A DNA stretch of 64,000 bases, taken from Gemmatimonadaceae bacterium. GTDB taxonomy: Bacteria; Gemmatimonadota; Gemmatimonadetes; Gemmatimonadales; Gemmatimonadaceae. Both the position numbers and the translations under genes were made by a program. Positions within the stretch are counted from its first letter, which is position 1, and every line of letters starts with the position of its first letter. The stretch is from NCBI GenBank assembly GCA_019637445.1, contig JAHBVS010000001.1:1337586-1401585 (forward strand), read 5' to 3'. Under the pieces are notes generated by a model that was not told the DNA's origin, did no database searches, and saw only the letters and a program-made list of their open reading frames with translations. Shown one piece after another: positions 1 to 8,038 of this stretch.

Positions 1-188
1 CGCCCTACAGGGACCTGCACGGTCGACGGGCTGTAGCCACCGTCCACGATGATCTCCACCTCGGCCACGCCGGCCGAGTCCGCCACTGCGGCCGCGGGCG
101 CGCTGCGCCCGGCGACGAAGAACCACCAATTCACCGCCGCGATGCCAGTGGCCGCAGCGGCCAGGACGAGCAGGTCGAATCCGGTCAT
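1..188 (-). CDS. Cupredoxin-domain protein, N-terminal part (cut by window edge)
   Basis: Only the first 62 codons are inside the window. The start ATG is preceded by GGAGG on the minus strand. The protein begins with a hydrophobic segment (residues 4-24, ending NWWFF) that can anchor it in the membrane or act as a signal. A short Ala-rich linker follows, and then the start of a beta-rich stretch (VEIIVDGGYSPSTVQVPVG) typical of the cupredoxin_1 fold, where copper ligands would lie further downstream and are not visible. It starts 12 bases after the copper chaperone gene and is read in the same direction, so the two are very likely one copper-handling operon. The cupredoxin assignment is by family resemblance over a short stretch. 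Confidence 0.7.
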   Translation of the reverse strand, partial: MTGFDLLVLAAAATGIAAVNWWFFVAGRSAPAAAVADSAGVAEVEIIVDGGYSPSTVQVPVG

Positions 189-200
189 CGCGGCCTCCGG

Positions 201-410
201 TTACAAGGTCGCGAGGACGGTGTAGCCCGCGTCGCGGATGGCTTCGGCAATCGCGTCCTTCCGGACCTTCGTCTCGTCGTAGTCGACCGTCGCCTTGCCG
301 ATCCGGACTTCCTCGAGGCTCACGCCGTCGATGCTCTCCAGTGCGTTCTTGACGGTGCGCAGGCAGTGCCCGCAGGTCATCCCGCCGATTTCCAGCGTCT
401 CCTTCGCCAT
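201..410 (-). CDS. copZ: CopZ-type heavy-metal-associated (HMA) copper chaperone
   Basis: This 69-residue protein is a single HMA domain of normal length. The metal site is GMTCGHC (Cys13 and Cys16), near the N-terminus, and the order of strands and helices is the usual ferredoxin-like one. Known CopZ proteins bind Cu(I) in the cytosol and pass it to a P-type ATPase or to a repressor. A ribosome-binding site (GGAGAAG) lies five bases before the ATG. The gene is first in the operon, followed by the cupredoxin-domain gene. A consensus promoter and a CsoR-like operator lie directly upstream, so copper-dependent control is likely. No copper ATPase or regulator gene is visible inside the window. 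Confidence 0.93.
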   Translation of the reverse strand: MAKETLEIGGMTCGHCLRTVKNALESIDGVSLEEVRIGKATVDYDETKVRKDAIAEAIRDAGYTVLATL

Positions 411-454
411 TGCCGCTTCTCCAGGGTGTCGGCCCGGTGGGCCGGCGGGGGCTA

Positions 455-473
455 CATACCCCTCACGGGTATG
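455..473. promoter_or_regulatory. CsoR-like copper operator (perfect 7-base inverted repeat)
   Basis: CATACCC and GGGTATG form a perfect inverted repeat with a five-base centre, immediately downstream of the -10 box of the copZ promoter. TACCC...GGGTA with flanking A/T matches operators known for CsoR-family Cu(I) repressors. A repressor bound here would block transcription start. The regulator gene is not in the window, so the identity of the protein is an inference from the site and the neighbouring genes. Confidence 0.6.
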
Positions 474-502
474 ATTCTAGATACCCCCTACCCCTATGTC
501 AA
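474..502 (-). promoter_or_regulatory. Sigma-70-type promoter of the copper operon
   Basis: Read on the minus strand, TTGACA (497-502) is separated by exactly 17 bases from TAGAAT (474-479). This is a near-perfect housekeeping promoter pointing at copZ. The leader would be about 55-60 bases. The spacer holds ATAGGGGTAGGGGGTAT, which resembles half of a CsoR-type site. Confidence 0.8.
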
Positions 503-535
503 GAGGGCCCCGATTCCTTTCGGATCGGAGCCCTC
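503..535 (-). terminator. Hairpin downstream of the lipoprotein gene
   Basis: GAGGGCCCCGATTCC and GGATCGGAGCCCTC form a stem of about 13 base pairs with one bulge and a mismatch around a TTTC loop. It lies 44 bases after the stop of the leftward lipoprotein gene and just before the copZ promoter. No strong T-tract follows, so it may work only partly or with Rho. Confidence 0.5.
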
Positions 536-578
536 CTGCCAGCCAATGCGCGCCTGTTGAGCGGGGCGCGTTCGCGGC

Positions 579-1484
579 TTATCGCGTCAGCCGCTGTACC
601 AGCTGCACGAGAGCCTCCTGCCACGCCAGCGGCGCCCCTGGGAGTTCCTCGCGCCGCAAGGTGCGCGCGTTCTGCACGTCAGCGTCCGAGAGCAGCGACT
701 CGGCGCCCATCCCGCTTGCGAGCAGCGGCGTGCGCTTCGGCAGAATGCCCTCAGCGCCGATGCGCACCGCCTTGCCATCGCGGCCCACCAGCGCCCCGGT
801 CAGCTGGAGCACACTGACGGGTGTCTCCAGCGACGTGAGCCAAGGCACCGGTACCACGTTGTCGCTGCCGATCTCGACCGACTTCCGACCCGCGATTCCC
901 TGCTGCCGCAGCCAGAGCTGCCCTATCTCGAGGCGAATGACCAGGACGTGCGCCACACCCGCCGCGTCCATCGCGCTGGCGGCGCTGGCCACCCACTCGC
1001 TTGACGGCCGGCCGACGCTGAGCTTCGCCTGCTGCAGGTTGGCCACGCGTCCCAACGCGGAATCGCCGCGGGCCACACAGTCCGCGCCCGGCAGATCCCC
1101 TTCCGTGAAGCAGCCGAATCGCACGTCGGGCGCTACGCCGCTGACCCCGCTGGCAATCACGCGCAGGGGCTGGGCTCCGTTCGCCGCCCTAAGCGAATCC
1201 AGGAAGGTGTTCATCTCGACCAGCAACTGCGCGAGCGCCGTGCCCGGCTTGGCCGACGGCTCGAAGATCTCATTGGATCCGTCGCGCGGCTGGAAGACGA
1301 TCGGCAGCGCGCCGACGGGCACGCCAGCGGCGAGCGCCGCCGTCCGTGAGGCCCCGGCATAGAACGGTGCGCGCGAGAGCATCGCGTCGCCGACACCGCT
1401 TCCGAACGTGGCGCCAGTGGTGGCGCAGGCCGTCAGTGCGGACGAAAAAAAGAGCGCCACGAAGACGCCGAGACTACGACTCAT
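579..1484 (-). CDS. Putative lipoprotein of unknown function
   Basis: The protein has about 301 residues from the ATG chosen here, which gives a clean lipoprotein signal: MSRSLGVFVALFFSSALTAC with the lipobox LTAC. An in-frame start 32 codons upstream adds an Arg-rich stretch that would spoil the signal, so it was not used. The mature part has no motif I recognise. It is rich in Ala, Val and Gly and contains three cysteines in the middle (FGCFTEGDLPGADC and the lipobox Cys), two of which could form a disulfide. It is probably anchored in the periplasm or outer membrane. It is transcribed away from the following alpha/beta hydrolase gene. Confidence 0.7.
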   Translation of the reverse strand: MSRSLGVFVALFFSSALTACATTGATFGSGVGDAMLSRAPFYAGASRTAALAAGVPVGALPIVFQPRDGSNEIFEPSAKPGTALAQLLVEMNTFLDSLRAANGAQPLRVIASGVSGVAPDVRFGCFTEGDLPGADCVARGDSALGRVANLQQAKLSVGRPSSEWVASAASAMDAAGVAHVLVIRLEIGQLWLRQQGIAGRKSVEIGSDNVVPVPWLTSLETPVSVLQLTGALVGRDGKAVRIGAEGILPKRTPLLASGMGAESLLSDADVQNARTLRREELPGAPLAWQEALVQLVQRLTR

Positions 1485-1628
1485 ACTGGTTCCACTCCCA
1501 TCCGTTGAATGTCTCGCGGCACGGCGGGTCGGTCGACGGGTCCATTCGACCCCGCTGCGCGCGACATCAGTACGCCGCACCGCGGGAATAGTGTCAAGCC
1601 GGGGCGCCTACCGCGGCGTTCCGCGCGC

Positions 1629-1634
1629 TACCTT
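1629..1634 (+). promoter_or_regulatory. -10-like box for a leaderless start
   Basis: TACCTT lies seven bases before the GTG of the alpha/beta hydrolase gene, and no Shine-Dalgarno sequence is seen. The same arrangement recurs at other genes in this window. No good -35 box is visible. Confidence 0.35.
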
Positions 1635-1641
1635 ATGCACC

Positions 1642-2559
1642 GTGCACGAGCCCACCGCCAAAGACCGCCTTGCCGCCTGGCGCCGCAGTCGCCCCCGCAC
1701 GCCGTCGCTGGAACGGCGCATCGTCCGTGTCCGCGGCCTCGACTTCTCGGTGCGGCTCTCCCCTCCGGTCCCGGGCAGCATCCCGCTGCTGGCCGTGAAC
1801 GGCGGGATGATCTACGGTCACGACCTACTGTGGCCGACCTTTGCGCCGTTCGCCGACAACCGGCAGGTCATCCTCTACGACCAGCGCGGACGTGGCGACT
1901 CGCAGGCGCCACCGGGCGCCAGGGCCGCACGCATCGAGCACGACGCCCTGGACATTGTCGCGCTGCGTGAGGCCCTGGGCATCTCGCAGTGGGATATCGC
2001 GGCGCACTCCTGGGGTGGCGGGATCGCGCTGCTCGCCGCCGCCGAGGATATCGCGGGCGTGCGACGCATCGTCACGTTCGATGCCGTCGGCCCGACCTCG
2101 GGATGGCTCGAGGGCCTGCACGGGCGCGCCGTGGCGCACTTGGCCGCGCGTGATATGGACGAGGAGCGCGCCACGCTCGCGGGCCTCGATCCGCGCGCCC
2201 TGATGGACGATTGGCCCGAGCTGCATGCGCGTTACAGTCGCGCGTTTTATCCGGCCTGGTTCCACGATCCCACGGCGTTGCTCGCGCCGCCGCCCCTGGC
2301 CATCAGCATCACCGGTGCAGCGGTTGCCGCGCGCCTGCGTCGCGAGGGTTATGACTGGCGGCAGACGCTGACCAAGGTCGGCGCACCGGTGCTGCTCTTC
2401 CACGGCGAGCAGGACTGCATCCCGCCGGTCGAAGCCGACGCAATCGGGCGCTTGGTCCCGCGTGCCCACGTCCTGCGCGTCCCCGACTGCGGCCACATGC
2501 CGTTTTTCGAGTGGCCGGCGATGGTGTTCGACGCCGCGCTGCGCTTCCTGGACGCCTGA
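1642..2559 (+). CDS. Alpha/beta-hydrolase fold protein (proline iminopeptidase-like)
   Basis: This cytosolic protein of 305 residues shows the order of a classical alpha/beta hydrolase. There is an oxyanion-hole region NGGMIYGHDLLWP, a strand with YDQRGRGDS, a nucleophile elbow AHSWGGG (Ser in the G/A-x-S-x-G position), a late acid in HGEQDCIPP, and the catalytic His in DCGHMPFFEWP. YDQRGRG is typical of proline iminopeptidases and related hydrolases; the substrate cannot be told. The frame is open much further upstream, but a GTG start is chosen because the conserved part begins soon after it and a -10-like box lies directly before it. The metzincin gene follows two bases after the stop. Confidence 0.85.
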   Translation: MHEPTAKDRLAAWRRSRPRTPSLERRIVRVRGLDFSVRLSPPVPGSIPLLAVNGGMIYGHDLLWPTFAPFADNRQVILYDQRGRGDSQAPPGARAARIEHDALDIVALREALGISQWDIAAHSWGGGIALLAAAEDIAGVRRIVTFDAVGPTSGWLEGLHGRAVAHLAARDMDEERATLAGLDPRALMDDWPELHARYSRAFYPAWFHDPTALLAPPPLAISITGAAVAARLRREGYDWRQTLTKVGAPVLLFHGEQDCIPPVEADAIGRLVPRAHVLRVPDCGHMPFFEWPAMVFDAALRFLDA

Positions 2560-2561
2560 GC

Positions 2562-3377
2562 GTGGCGCGCGCACCGGGAAGTCCGTGGCGGCGGTTGTTC
2601 TGGTTCAGCGCCGCGTTTGTGCTGCTCGCCCTCCTGCTGCGACGCGAGGGACAGAAGCTGGCGCGCGAACTCACGCCTGCTCCCAACGCCTCACTGGACT
2701 CCACCGCGCAGGCGATGGCGGACGCCTTTGACGCGTCCGGCACTCCCGATGTCGGGCGTCCAGGGAATGCGGTGTCCGTGACCAGCGGACTTCCCGAACC
2801 CGAGCGCGACTCCGTGCGGATCGCATTCTCCCTGGATGCGCGCGGTCCGAGCACATACCTCCCCGAGCTGCTCGCCGCCCGTGGCGGCTGGAACTACCGC
2901 TGGCCGGATCGTCGGGCCGAGCCGATGCGCGTGTGGGTGCAGGCGGCGTCCGGGCCGAATTGGGACGATGCATACCCCGCCCTCGTGCGCGAGGGCTTTA
3001 CCGCCTGGGAAGGCCTCGGTCTTCCCCTGCTCTTCACGATCGTTCGCGATTCGGCGCGCGCCGAGGTGCTGGTGACCTGGGTCGAACGCTTCGACGAGCG
3101 GATGACCGGTCAGACCAGCTGGCGCTACGACCAGCACGGCTGGATCGTGGGCGGGAACATCCAGCTGGCCCTGCAGCTACCCGACGGACGCCGGGTCTCG
3201 CAGGATGGCGTGCGTGCGATCACGCGCCACGAGGTCGGGCACCTGTTGGGGTTGGACCATCCGCAGGACACGACCAGTGTGATGGCCGCGCAGGTATATG
3301 TGACCGAACTCAGTGAGCGCGACCGACGCACGGTACGGCTTGCCTACGAGCTGCCGCCGGGGCGGGTGTGGCCGTGA
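2562..3377 (+). CDS. Membrane-anchored metzincin-type zinc metalloprotease
   Basis: The protein has 271 residues. One transmembrane segment (about residues 12-26) is followed by a periplasmic or exposed domain. The zinc site HEVGHLLGLDH, at about residues 223-233, is a complete HExxHxxGxxH metzincin motif, followed by a Met in SVMAAQVY that could be the Met-turn. It resembles matrixin-like peptidases. The GTG start falls two bases after the hydrolase stop, so the two genes are probably one transcript. Substrate unknown. Confidence 0.82.
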   Translation: MARAPGSPWRRLFWFSAAFVLLALLLRREGQKLARELTPAPNASLDSTAQAMADAFDASGTPDVGRPGNAVSVTSGLPEPERDSVRIAFSLDARGPSTYLPELLAARGGWNYRWPDRRAEPMRVWVQAASGPNWDDAYPALVREGFTAWEGLGLPLLFTIVRDSARAEVLVTWVERFDERMTGQTSWRYDQHGWIVGGNIQLALQLPDGRRVSQDGVRAITRHEVGHLLGLDHPQDTTSVMAAQVYVTELSERDRRTVRLAYELPPGRVWP

Positions 3378-3438
3378 GCTGTCTGGCGCACAGCGCCGCC
3401 GGGCGCAACCGTTGTTGACCTCCTATCCCACATTGAAC

Positions 3439-3924
3439 GTGAATCGGTTGATTCTTGCGCTCGCGTTGGCCCTCGGCGCGCCGAGTCTTGGAGCACAGTC
3501 GCTCGAACCACTCACCATCCGTGGACCGGATGGCATCTCGCGCTCCCTCGCGCCGGCGGAACTCCAGTCGCTTCCCCGCGTCAGCGGCACGGCGGCGGCC
3601 CACAACACGACATTCACCTTTGATGGCCACGACCTTCGCGATGTCCTGCGGCTCGCGGGCCTGACGCCGGTCGACTCACTGCGCGGCGCTCAACTGCGGC
3701 GCGTCGTGGTCTTCGTCGGCTCCGACGGCTACTCCGCGCTCATTGCGCTCAGTGACCTGGACCCGAGCATCGGCGGACGCCGCGTGGTTGTGGTGGACCG
3801 CGAGGACGGCAAGCCGCTTCCGCCCGAACGTGCGCCACGTCGCATCATTGTCGAAGGTGATCACCGACCCACGCGCTGGGTCCGACAGGTAGTGCGTATT
3901 GAGATTCGCGACCTCCCGGAGTGA
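3439..3924 (+). CDS. Secreted protein with a molybdopterin-oxidoreductase-like (pterin-binding) domain
   Basis: The protein has about 161 residues and begins with a signal peptide ending near GAQS. The mature part runs PLTIRGPDGISRSLAPAELQ and then FDGHDLRDVLRLAG, an order seen in short proteins related to the molybdopterin-binding domain of sulfite oxidases. These lack the cysteine that binds molybdenum, as here. Later it has SDGYSALIALSDLDP and an Arg-rich end (PTRWVRQVVRIEIRDL). No catalytic residues are apparent, so it may be a binding or accessory protein. The start could instead be a TTG two codons earlier. Confidence 0.65.
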   Translation: MNRLILALALALGAPSLGAQSLEPLTIRGPDGISRSLAPAELQSLPRVSGTAAAHNTTFTFDGHDLRDVLRLAGLTPVDSLRGAQLRRVVVFVGSDGYSALIALSDLDPSIGGRRVVVVDREDGKPLPPERAPRRIIVEGDHRPTRWVRQVVRIEIRDLPE

Positions 3925-3927
3925 TCT

Positions 3928-4326
3928 ATGTCGAGCTCTCTCGCGTTCCCCCGCCGCGTGTTTTTTTGGGCAGGCGTCTACGGGCTCCTCGTCCTGGCCC
4001 CGCAGTACCTGCTCGAACTCGGCATCGGTCCTCCGCTGCCTGGTCCTCTACAGCGCCCGGAACATTTCTATGGATTCGTCGGCGTCGCCTTGGCGTGGCA
4101 ACTGGTGTTCCTGGTAATCTCACGTGACGTCCAGCGTTACCGACTGCTGATGTTGCCGGCGATCGTCGAGAAGCTCGTGTTCGGCGTGCCGGTGCTGCTG
4201 CTGTTCGCAGCGGGCCGCGTGGGCGCGGATGTCCTGACGTTCGGCTGCATCGACCTGATGCTCGGTGTGCTCTTCTTCCTCGCCTTCCGCGCCACGGGCG
4301 CTGGGACGATGGCCGACTCGCGGTGA
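3928..4326 (+). CDS. Small integral membrane protein, function unknown
   Basis: The protein has 132 residues and four likely membrane segments (about 10-30, 48-65, 75-93 and 100-120). It has no charged motifs that point to a family. It starts three bases after the preceding stop and its TGA overlaps the GTG of the acetyltransferase gene, so it is part of the same operon. Confidence 0.7.
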   Translation: MSSSLAFPRRVFFWAGVYGLLVLAPQYLLELGIGPPLPGPLQRPEHFYGFVGVALAWQLVFLVISRDVQRYRLLMLPAIVEKLVFGVPVLLLFAAGRVGADVLTFGCIDLMLGVLFFLAFRATGAGTMADSR

Positions 4327-4796
4327 GCCTCCGACGCGCGGAGCCCAGCGACGCCCCCGCCCTCAGCGAGATCGCGAAGGCGGCAAAGGCGCACTGGGGA
4401 TATCCGCCGGCCTGGCTCGAGGCGTGGGAGGATGAACTCACACTCTCGCCTTCATATGTATCCGCAAACGCAGTCTTCGCGGCAGAGGACAGCGGCCGCC
4501 TCCTGGGACTCGTTTCCCTTGAGCGCCAGTCCGAGTACTCGGAGATCGCGCACCTCTGGGTGCGCCCTGACTGCATGGGGCACGGTGTTGGCGCCGCACT
4601 CGTCGCGCAGGCACTGCGTGAGGCGGCCACGCGACCGGGTCATGCGATCCGCGTCATCTCCGACCCCAATGCTGCGACGTTCTACGAGCGTCTGGGAGCA
4701 CGGCGCATCGGCGCGCAGCCGGCGCCGATGCCCGGGGCGCCCGATCGCCTGCTTCCCATCCTGGAATTTCCGGCACCGGGACAAACCATCGCGTGA
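4323..4796 (+). CDS. GNAT-family N-acetyltransferase
   Basis: The protein has 157 residues, normal for a single GNAT domain. It starts with LRRAEPSDAPALSEIA, the usual first strand and helix. It then has IAHLWVRPDCMGHGVGAALVAQAL, where the acetyl-CoA-binding loop (R/Q-x-x-G-x-G/A type) is read as CMGHGVG, and ends with ATFYERLGARRIG, a typical C-terminal signature. The acceptor substrate cannot be told. The GTG start overlaps the stop of the membrane protein gene (GTGA), so translation is probably coupled. Confidence 0.88.
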   Translation: MSLRRAEPSDAPALSEIAKAAKAHWGYPPAWLEAWEDELTLSPSYVSANAVFAAEDSGRLLGLVSLERQSEYSEIAHLWVRPDCMGHGVGAALVAQALREAATRPGHAIRVISDPNAATFYERLGARRIGAQPAPMPGAPDRLLPILEFPAPGQTIA

Positions 4797-4833
4797 GTCT
4801 GCGGGTCGAACCGGAACCCTCATCTTCCAACCA

Positions 4834-5889
4834 ATGTCGCGTCCCACCTTGCTCGCTCTCGCCACCGCCTTGACCTGCGCCACCGCGCCGGCGGCCGCCC
4901 AGCTGCCACGCGTGACTCCGGTCGCGAGCATCGGCTGTGAGGAATGTGGCGGCCCGCAGGAGTTCGGCGAGCTGCTCGACGTGAGCGTGGACAGCGATGG
5001 CGGCGTGCTCGTCCTCACGAATAGCGCTCCGTTCGTGCGCCGGTTTGCGGCGAACGGCTCGCCCGCGTGGAGTGCCGGTGTGGCAGGTAGCGGTCCGGGA
5101 GAATTCCAGCGCGCGCTGTGGGCCATGCTCGCACCGACAGGAGTGCAGGTGGTCGACATGGGCGCGCGTCGCGTGTCGCGGCTGGACGCAACCGGGGCGT
5201 TTCGCGGGAGCGCTTCGTTCCGGGGATTCGCACCCACCGTCGCGGCGCGAGGCAGCAGCGGTGAGTTCGTGATGCTGATCGACGACTTCCGCGGTGGCTA
5301 CCGTCTCGAGCGGTGGACGGCCGCGGATTCGGGCCAGCCATACTTCGCGTTGCCGACGGAGCCCCGCGAGCCCGGCGCCATCGTGTTCACGGCGATGGCG
5401 ATCGCGACCGATGGAAGATTGGCACTCATCCGCGACATCAATACGTACCGCGTTCAGGTCTTTGATCGCGACGGGACACTGCTGCGCACACTCACCCGCG
5501 AGATCCCGCAGGTGCGGCGCACTGCCGAGGAGCTGGCTGCGCAAGAGCGTACCCGGCAGCGCGCAGCTGCGCGTGTGGCGGCAGAGCGCGGTGCGGCGCC
5601 TGCGCGAGGGGCGCCGCCCGCACCTCGTCCGGGCGGCAATCCGGATCTCAAGCCGCACGTCTCGATCGACGGCCTACAGTACGACGACCGCGGTCGCCTG
5701 TGGCTGCGCACCATGCGCGGGGACCACACGGTCACCGTCTTCGATGTGTTTGCGGACTCCGGCGAGTTTCTTGGTGAGCTGCGCGTTCCGGGCGTGCTCG
5801 GGTCGTTTTCGCTGGCCGGGCCCTGGCTGGCGGCGGCAACCGAGTCGGACGACGGGTATCCAATCGTGCGGATCTACCGCGTGAATTGA
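4834..5889 (+). CDS. Secreted six-bladed beta-propeller (NHL/6-bladed type) protein
   Basis: The protein has 351 residues and a signal peptide that ends at PAAAQ. The mature part has repeated sheets of the propeller kind, such as GVLVLTNSAPFVRRFAANG, GVQVVDMGARRVSRLD, YRVQVFDRDGTLLRTL and TVTVFDVFADSGEFLGEL. A charged Ala/Arg/Pro-rich insert (about residues 230-275) separates two blades. Proteins of this kind in related genomes have no assigned function and may be surface or periplasmic binding proteins. The gene starts 38 bases after the acetyltransferase gene, with CATCTT eight bases before the ATG as a possible weak -10 box. Confidence 0.75.
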   Translation: MSRPTLLALATALTCATAPAAAQLPRVTPVASIGCEECGGPQEFGELLDVSVDSDGGVLVLTNSAPFVRRFAANGSPAWSAGVAGSGPGEFQRALWAMLAPTGVQVVDMGARRVSRLDATGAFRGSASFRGFAPTVAARGSSGEFVMLIDDFRGGYRLERWTAADSGQPYFALPTEPREPGAIVFTAMAIATDGRLALIRDINTYRVQVFDRDGTLLRTLTREIPQVRRTAEELAAQERTRQRAAARVAAERGAAPARGAPPAPRPGGNPDLKPHVSIDGLQYDDRGRLWLRTMRGDHTVTVFDVFADSGEFLGELRVPGVLGSFSLAGPWLAAATESDDGYPIVRIYRVN

Positions 5890-5935
5890 GTGAGGCGCTG
5901 CAGCCGTCGGTGACAGGCGCAGGCACCGGCAAGGT

Positions 5936-6652
5936 ATGGTGAGCATGCCGTTTTCCACGCCGCGCCGGCTGTGCGCGTCATTTCTGTCCCTGCTCGCACT
6001 GTGCGTCACGAGCACGCCGCTGCCGTCGCAGGAGAAGTCCCCGCAGAACTCCGGCGGCTTCCTGGAGATCTGGGGCGGATTGGCCCAGGGCTCTCCACAG
6101 TGGGGCATCCTCGGCGAGACGCCGGATATGAATCTGGCCATCTTCGCGCTGCGATTCTCGCAGGACCTTGGCGGTCCGCCCGACCCAGATGCGTCCCGCC
6201 GCACGACTTGGCACATCGACCTCATCCCGCTGGCGCTGCTCTCGCCGCCGTACATCAGTCTCGCCGGCCTGGACCGACTGTCCTGCAACCCGGGCGCACT
6301 CTGCGTGGCCAGCCCTGAGCGGGGACCCGGCCTCTTCCCGCACGGCTCCGCAACCGGAATCGGCGTCGCACCGCTCGGTATCACGATGCACTTCCGCCAG
6401 AACCGGCGCGTCTCGCCATCGATTGGCGCAACGGGCGGCGCCCTGATCTTCAACAAGGCCGTGCCCACAACATTGGGCGGAATCCTCAACTTCACGGCCG
6501 CACTCGAAGCCGGCCTCCGCGTCGGGCCACCCGACGGCTCCGGATTGGTCCTCAGCTATCGACTGCATCACATCTCGAACGCCGGCTCCGCGACCGAGAA
6601 CCCCGGAGTCATGTCACACCTGTTCACCGTCGGGGTTCGCGGAACGCGTTGA
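5936..6652 (+). CDS. PagL-like acyloxyacyl hydrolase-family outer-membrane protein
   Basis: The protein has 238 residues with a signal peptide ending near PLPSQ. It is predicted to be a small beta-barrel. Near the C-terminus, LHHISNAGSATENPG (His212, Ser214) matches the His-x-Ser-Asn-Ala-Gly motif of the PagL lipid A 3-O-deacylase family. In PagL the catalytic Glu comes 12 residues after the Ser; here that position is Met226, and the only Glu nearby is Glu221. So either the triad is altered or the protein no longer hydrolyses lipid A. A second ATG at 5945 gives an equally good signal peptide and lies just after a TATGGT box. The gene ends seven bases before a convergent gene. Confidence 0.72.
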   Translation: MVSMPFSTPRRLCASFLSLLALCVTSTPLPSQEKSPQNSGGFLEIWGGLAQGSPQWGILGETPDMNLAIFALRFSQDLGGPPDPDASRRTTWHIDLIPLALLSPPYISLAGLDRLSCNPGALCVASPERGPGLFPHGSATGIGVAPLGITMHFRQNRRVSPSIGATGGALIFNKAVPTTLGGILNFTAALEAGLRVGPPDGSGLVLSYRLHHISNAGSATENPGVMSHLFTVGVRGTR

Positions 6653-6659
6653 GTCTGTC

Positions 6660-7493
6660 CTAGCGCTGCACCGTCACGAGCAGGAAGGTCGCAGGAATCT
6701 CCGTCCCCTCCGAGCTGCGGTTCTCGCGGACGAACAGCTCCTCGAGCTCGCGCTGCAGCTCGGCCTCCCGACCCTGCGCCCGCGCGGCCGCAAAGGCGTT
6801 CATCGTCGGGCCGTAGTAGTCGCGGAAGGTGGCCAGGAACTCAGCGGGCGAGTCGGGCGTGCGGAACGTGAACGTCTCGCGGCTGAAGGTGATGTTCTCG
6901 CGCGCGACGCCGGCGGCCGTGAATCGCTCGATGACCTGCTCCTCCACGCCCCAGGTCATCGGGCTGATGAAGCCAGCGGGCGGGGCCGGCGTGTACGCCG
7001 AACTGATGCGGAGCACCTGGGCAACCAGCGTGGGGTCGTTGGGGATCCAGTTGCCCATCACGATGCGCCCGCCGGGACGCACGACGCGAACCATCTCGCG
7101 CGCCACGTCGACGGGACGCGGCGCGAACATCGCGCCGAAGATCGTCACGGCCATGTCGAAGCTGGCGTCGGCCACGCCGGCGAGGTTCGACGCATCGCCT
7201 TCGTGGAATGACAGGTTGTCGAGACCCAATGCCGCCGCCCGTGCGTTGCCGGCAGCCACCAGGTTGCGGGCGATGTCGATACCCGTCACCTGTGCGCCGC
7301 GCTGCGCGGCCGGCACGGCCGTGGTGCCGTCGCCGCAGCCGAGCTCGAGCAGCCGGATGCCCTTGAGCGGCCCGAAACCGCCCACCAGCTCGTCGCCACT
7401 CTGGCGCATCGACTCGGCGATGCGCGTAAAGTCACCCTTCTCCCACAGTGCCTGATTCGCGTTGACCACCTGCTCTGCCATTGCCGTCGTCAT
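6660..7493 (-). CDS. Class I SAM-dependent methyltransferase
   Basis: The protein has 277 residues. Motif I is LLELGCGDGTT (about residues 49-59) and the acidic end of strand 2 is VTGIDIARN. Post-motif I is EGDASNLAG, and the strand-4 region is FDMAVTIFGAMFAPRP. VRPGGRIVMGNWIP follows. The layout matches methyltransferase_11/25-type small-molecule methyltransferases. The C-terminal part is specific to the family and gives no clue to the substrate. It is a single gene between a convergent neighbour and a divergent zinc-ribbon gene. Confidence 0.88.
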   Translation of the reverse strand: MTTAMAEQVVNANQALWEKGDFTRIAESMRQSGDELVGGFGPLKGIRLLELGCGDGTTAVPAAQRGAQVTGIDIARNLVAAGNARAAALGLDNLSFHEGDASNLAGVADASFDMAVTIFGAMFAPRPVDVAREMVRVVRPGGRIVMGNWIPNDPTLVAQVLRISSAYTPAPPAGFISPMTWGVEEQVIERFTAAGVARENITFSRETFTFRTPDSPAEFLATFRDYYGPTMNAFAAARAQGREAELQRELEELFVRENRSSEGTEIPATFLLVTVQR

Positions 7494-7646
7494 GGTATCC
7501 TCGATGGGTGTCCGGTCGCCCGGGGTTGGTGTTCCAGTCCGTCAGGTAGGGCTGCGCGCTTTGGGCGCGCGACCCGACATCTGGTCCCAGCGGGACCCGC
7601 CGACTAGCGTTCCCGTCCGCGGGCTGACCATCCATCAGGAGAGCCG

Positions 7647-7910
7647 ATGAAGAAGTTCTTCAGTGCCCTCGCCGCAGGTGCCAAGGCGATGACGGAAGGG
7701 CCGACGGGCGAGCAGTTCGAGGTCGCGTGCAGGCCTGTGCGTTGTGCGCACTGCGGCGGGGAGCACTTTGTCGAGGGACGGGCCCAGCTGAACACAGCGG
7801 GCATGAGCTTCCTCAACCTCGACTGGGCGAACCGCTCCGCGGCGACGCTGGCCTGCGTGGGTTGCGGACGCGTCGAGTGGTTTCTCGCCGATCCTGAAGA
7901 GCGGGTGTAG
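7647..7910 (+). CDS. Small zinc-ribbon protein
   Basis: The protein has 87 residues. Two pairs of cysteines, in CAHC and CVGCG, are about 40 residues apart and can bind one zinc ion as a ribbon. Between them is a conserved-looking stretch, MSFLNLDWANRSAATLAC. Similar short proteins are usually annotated only as zinc-ribbon or DNA-binding proteins; the function is unknown. A clear ribosome-binding site (AGGAGA) lies five bases before the ATG. Confidence 0.75.
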   Translation: MKKFFSALAAGAKAMTEGPTGEQFEVACRPVRCAHCGGEHFVEGRAQLNTAGMSFLNLDWANRSAATLACVGCGRVEWFLADPEERV

Positions 7911-7928
7911 CACCGAGCGTGCGAGCGG

Positions 7929-7955
7929 CCTTGGCGCGCCGGTGCTCGGCCAAGG
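7929..7955 (+). terminator. Possible intrinsic terminator after the zinc-ribbon gene
   Basis: CCTTGGC and GCCAAGG form a seven-base-pair stem around a 13-base loop, followed by TTTCCTCT. It lies 19 bases after the stop. The rest of this 128-base gap, up to the next gene, shows nothing else that I can interpret. Confidence 0.4.
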
Positions 7956-8038
7956 TTTCCTCTGGAGTGACCTGTTGTGCTACGCCGTTGGCGTTGTGCT
8001 GACGGCTGTCCTCGACGCTGGCGTCACGCGCGCGGCGG

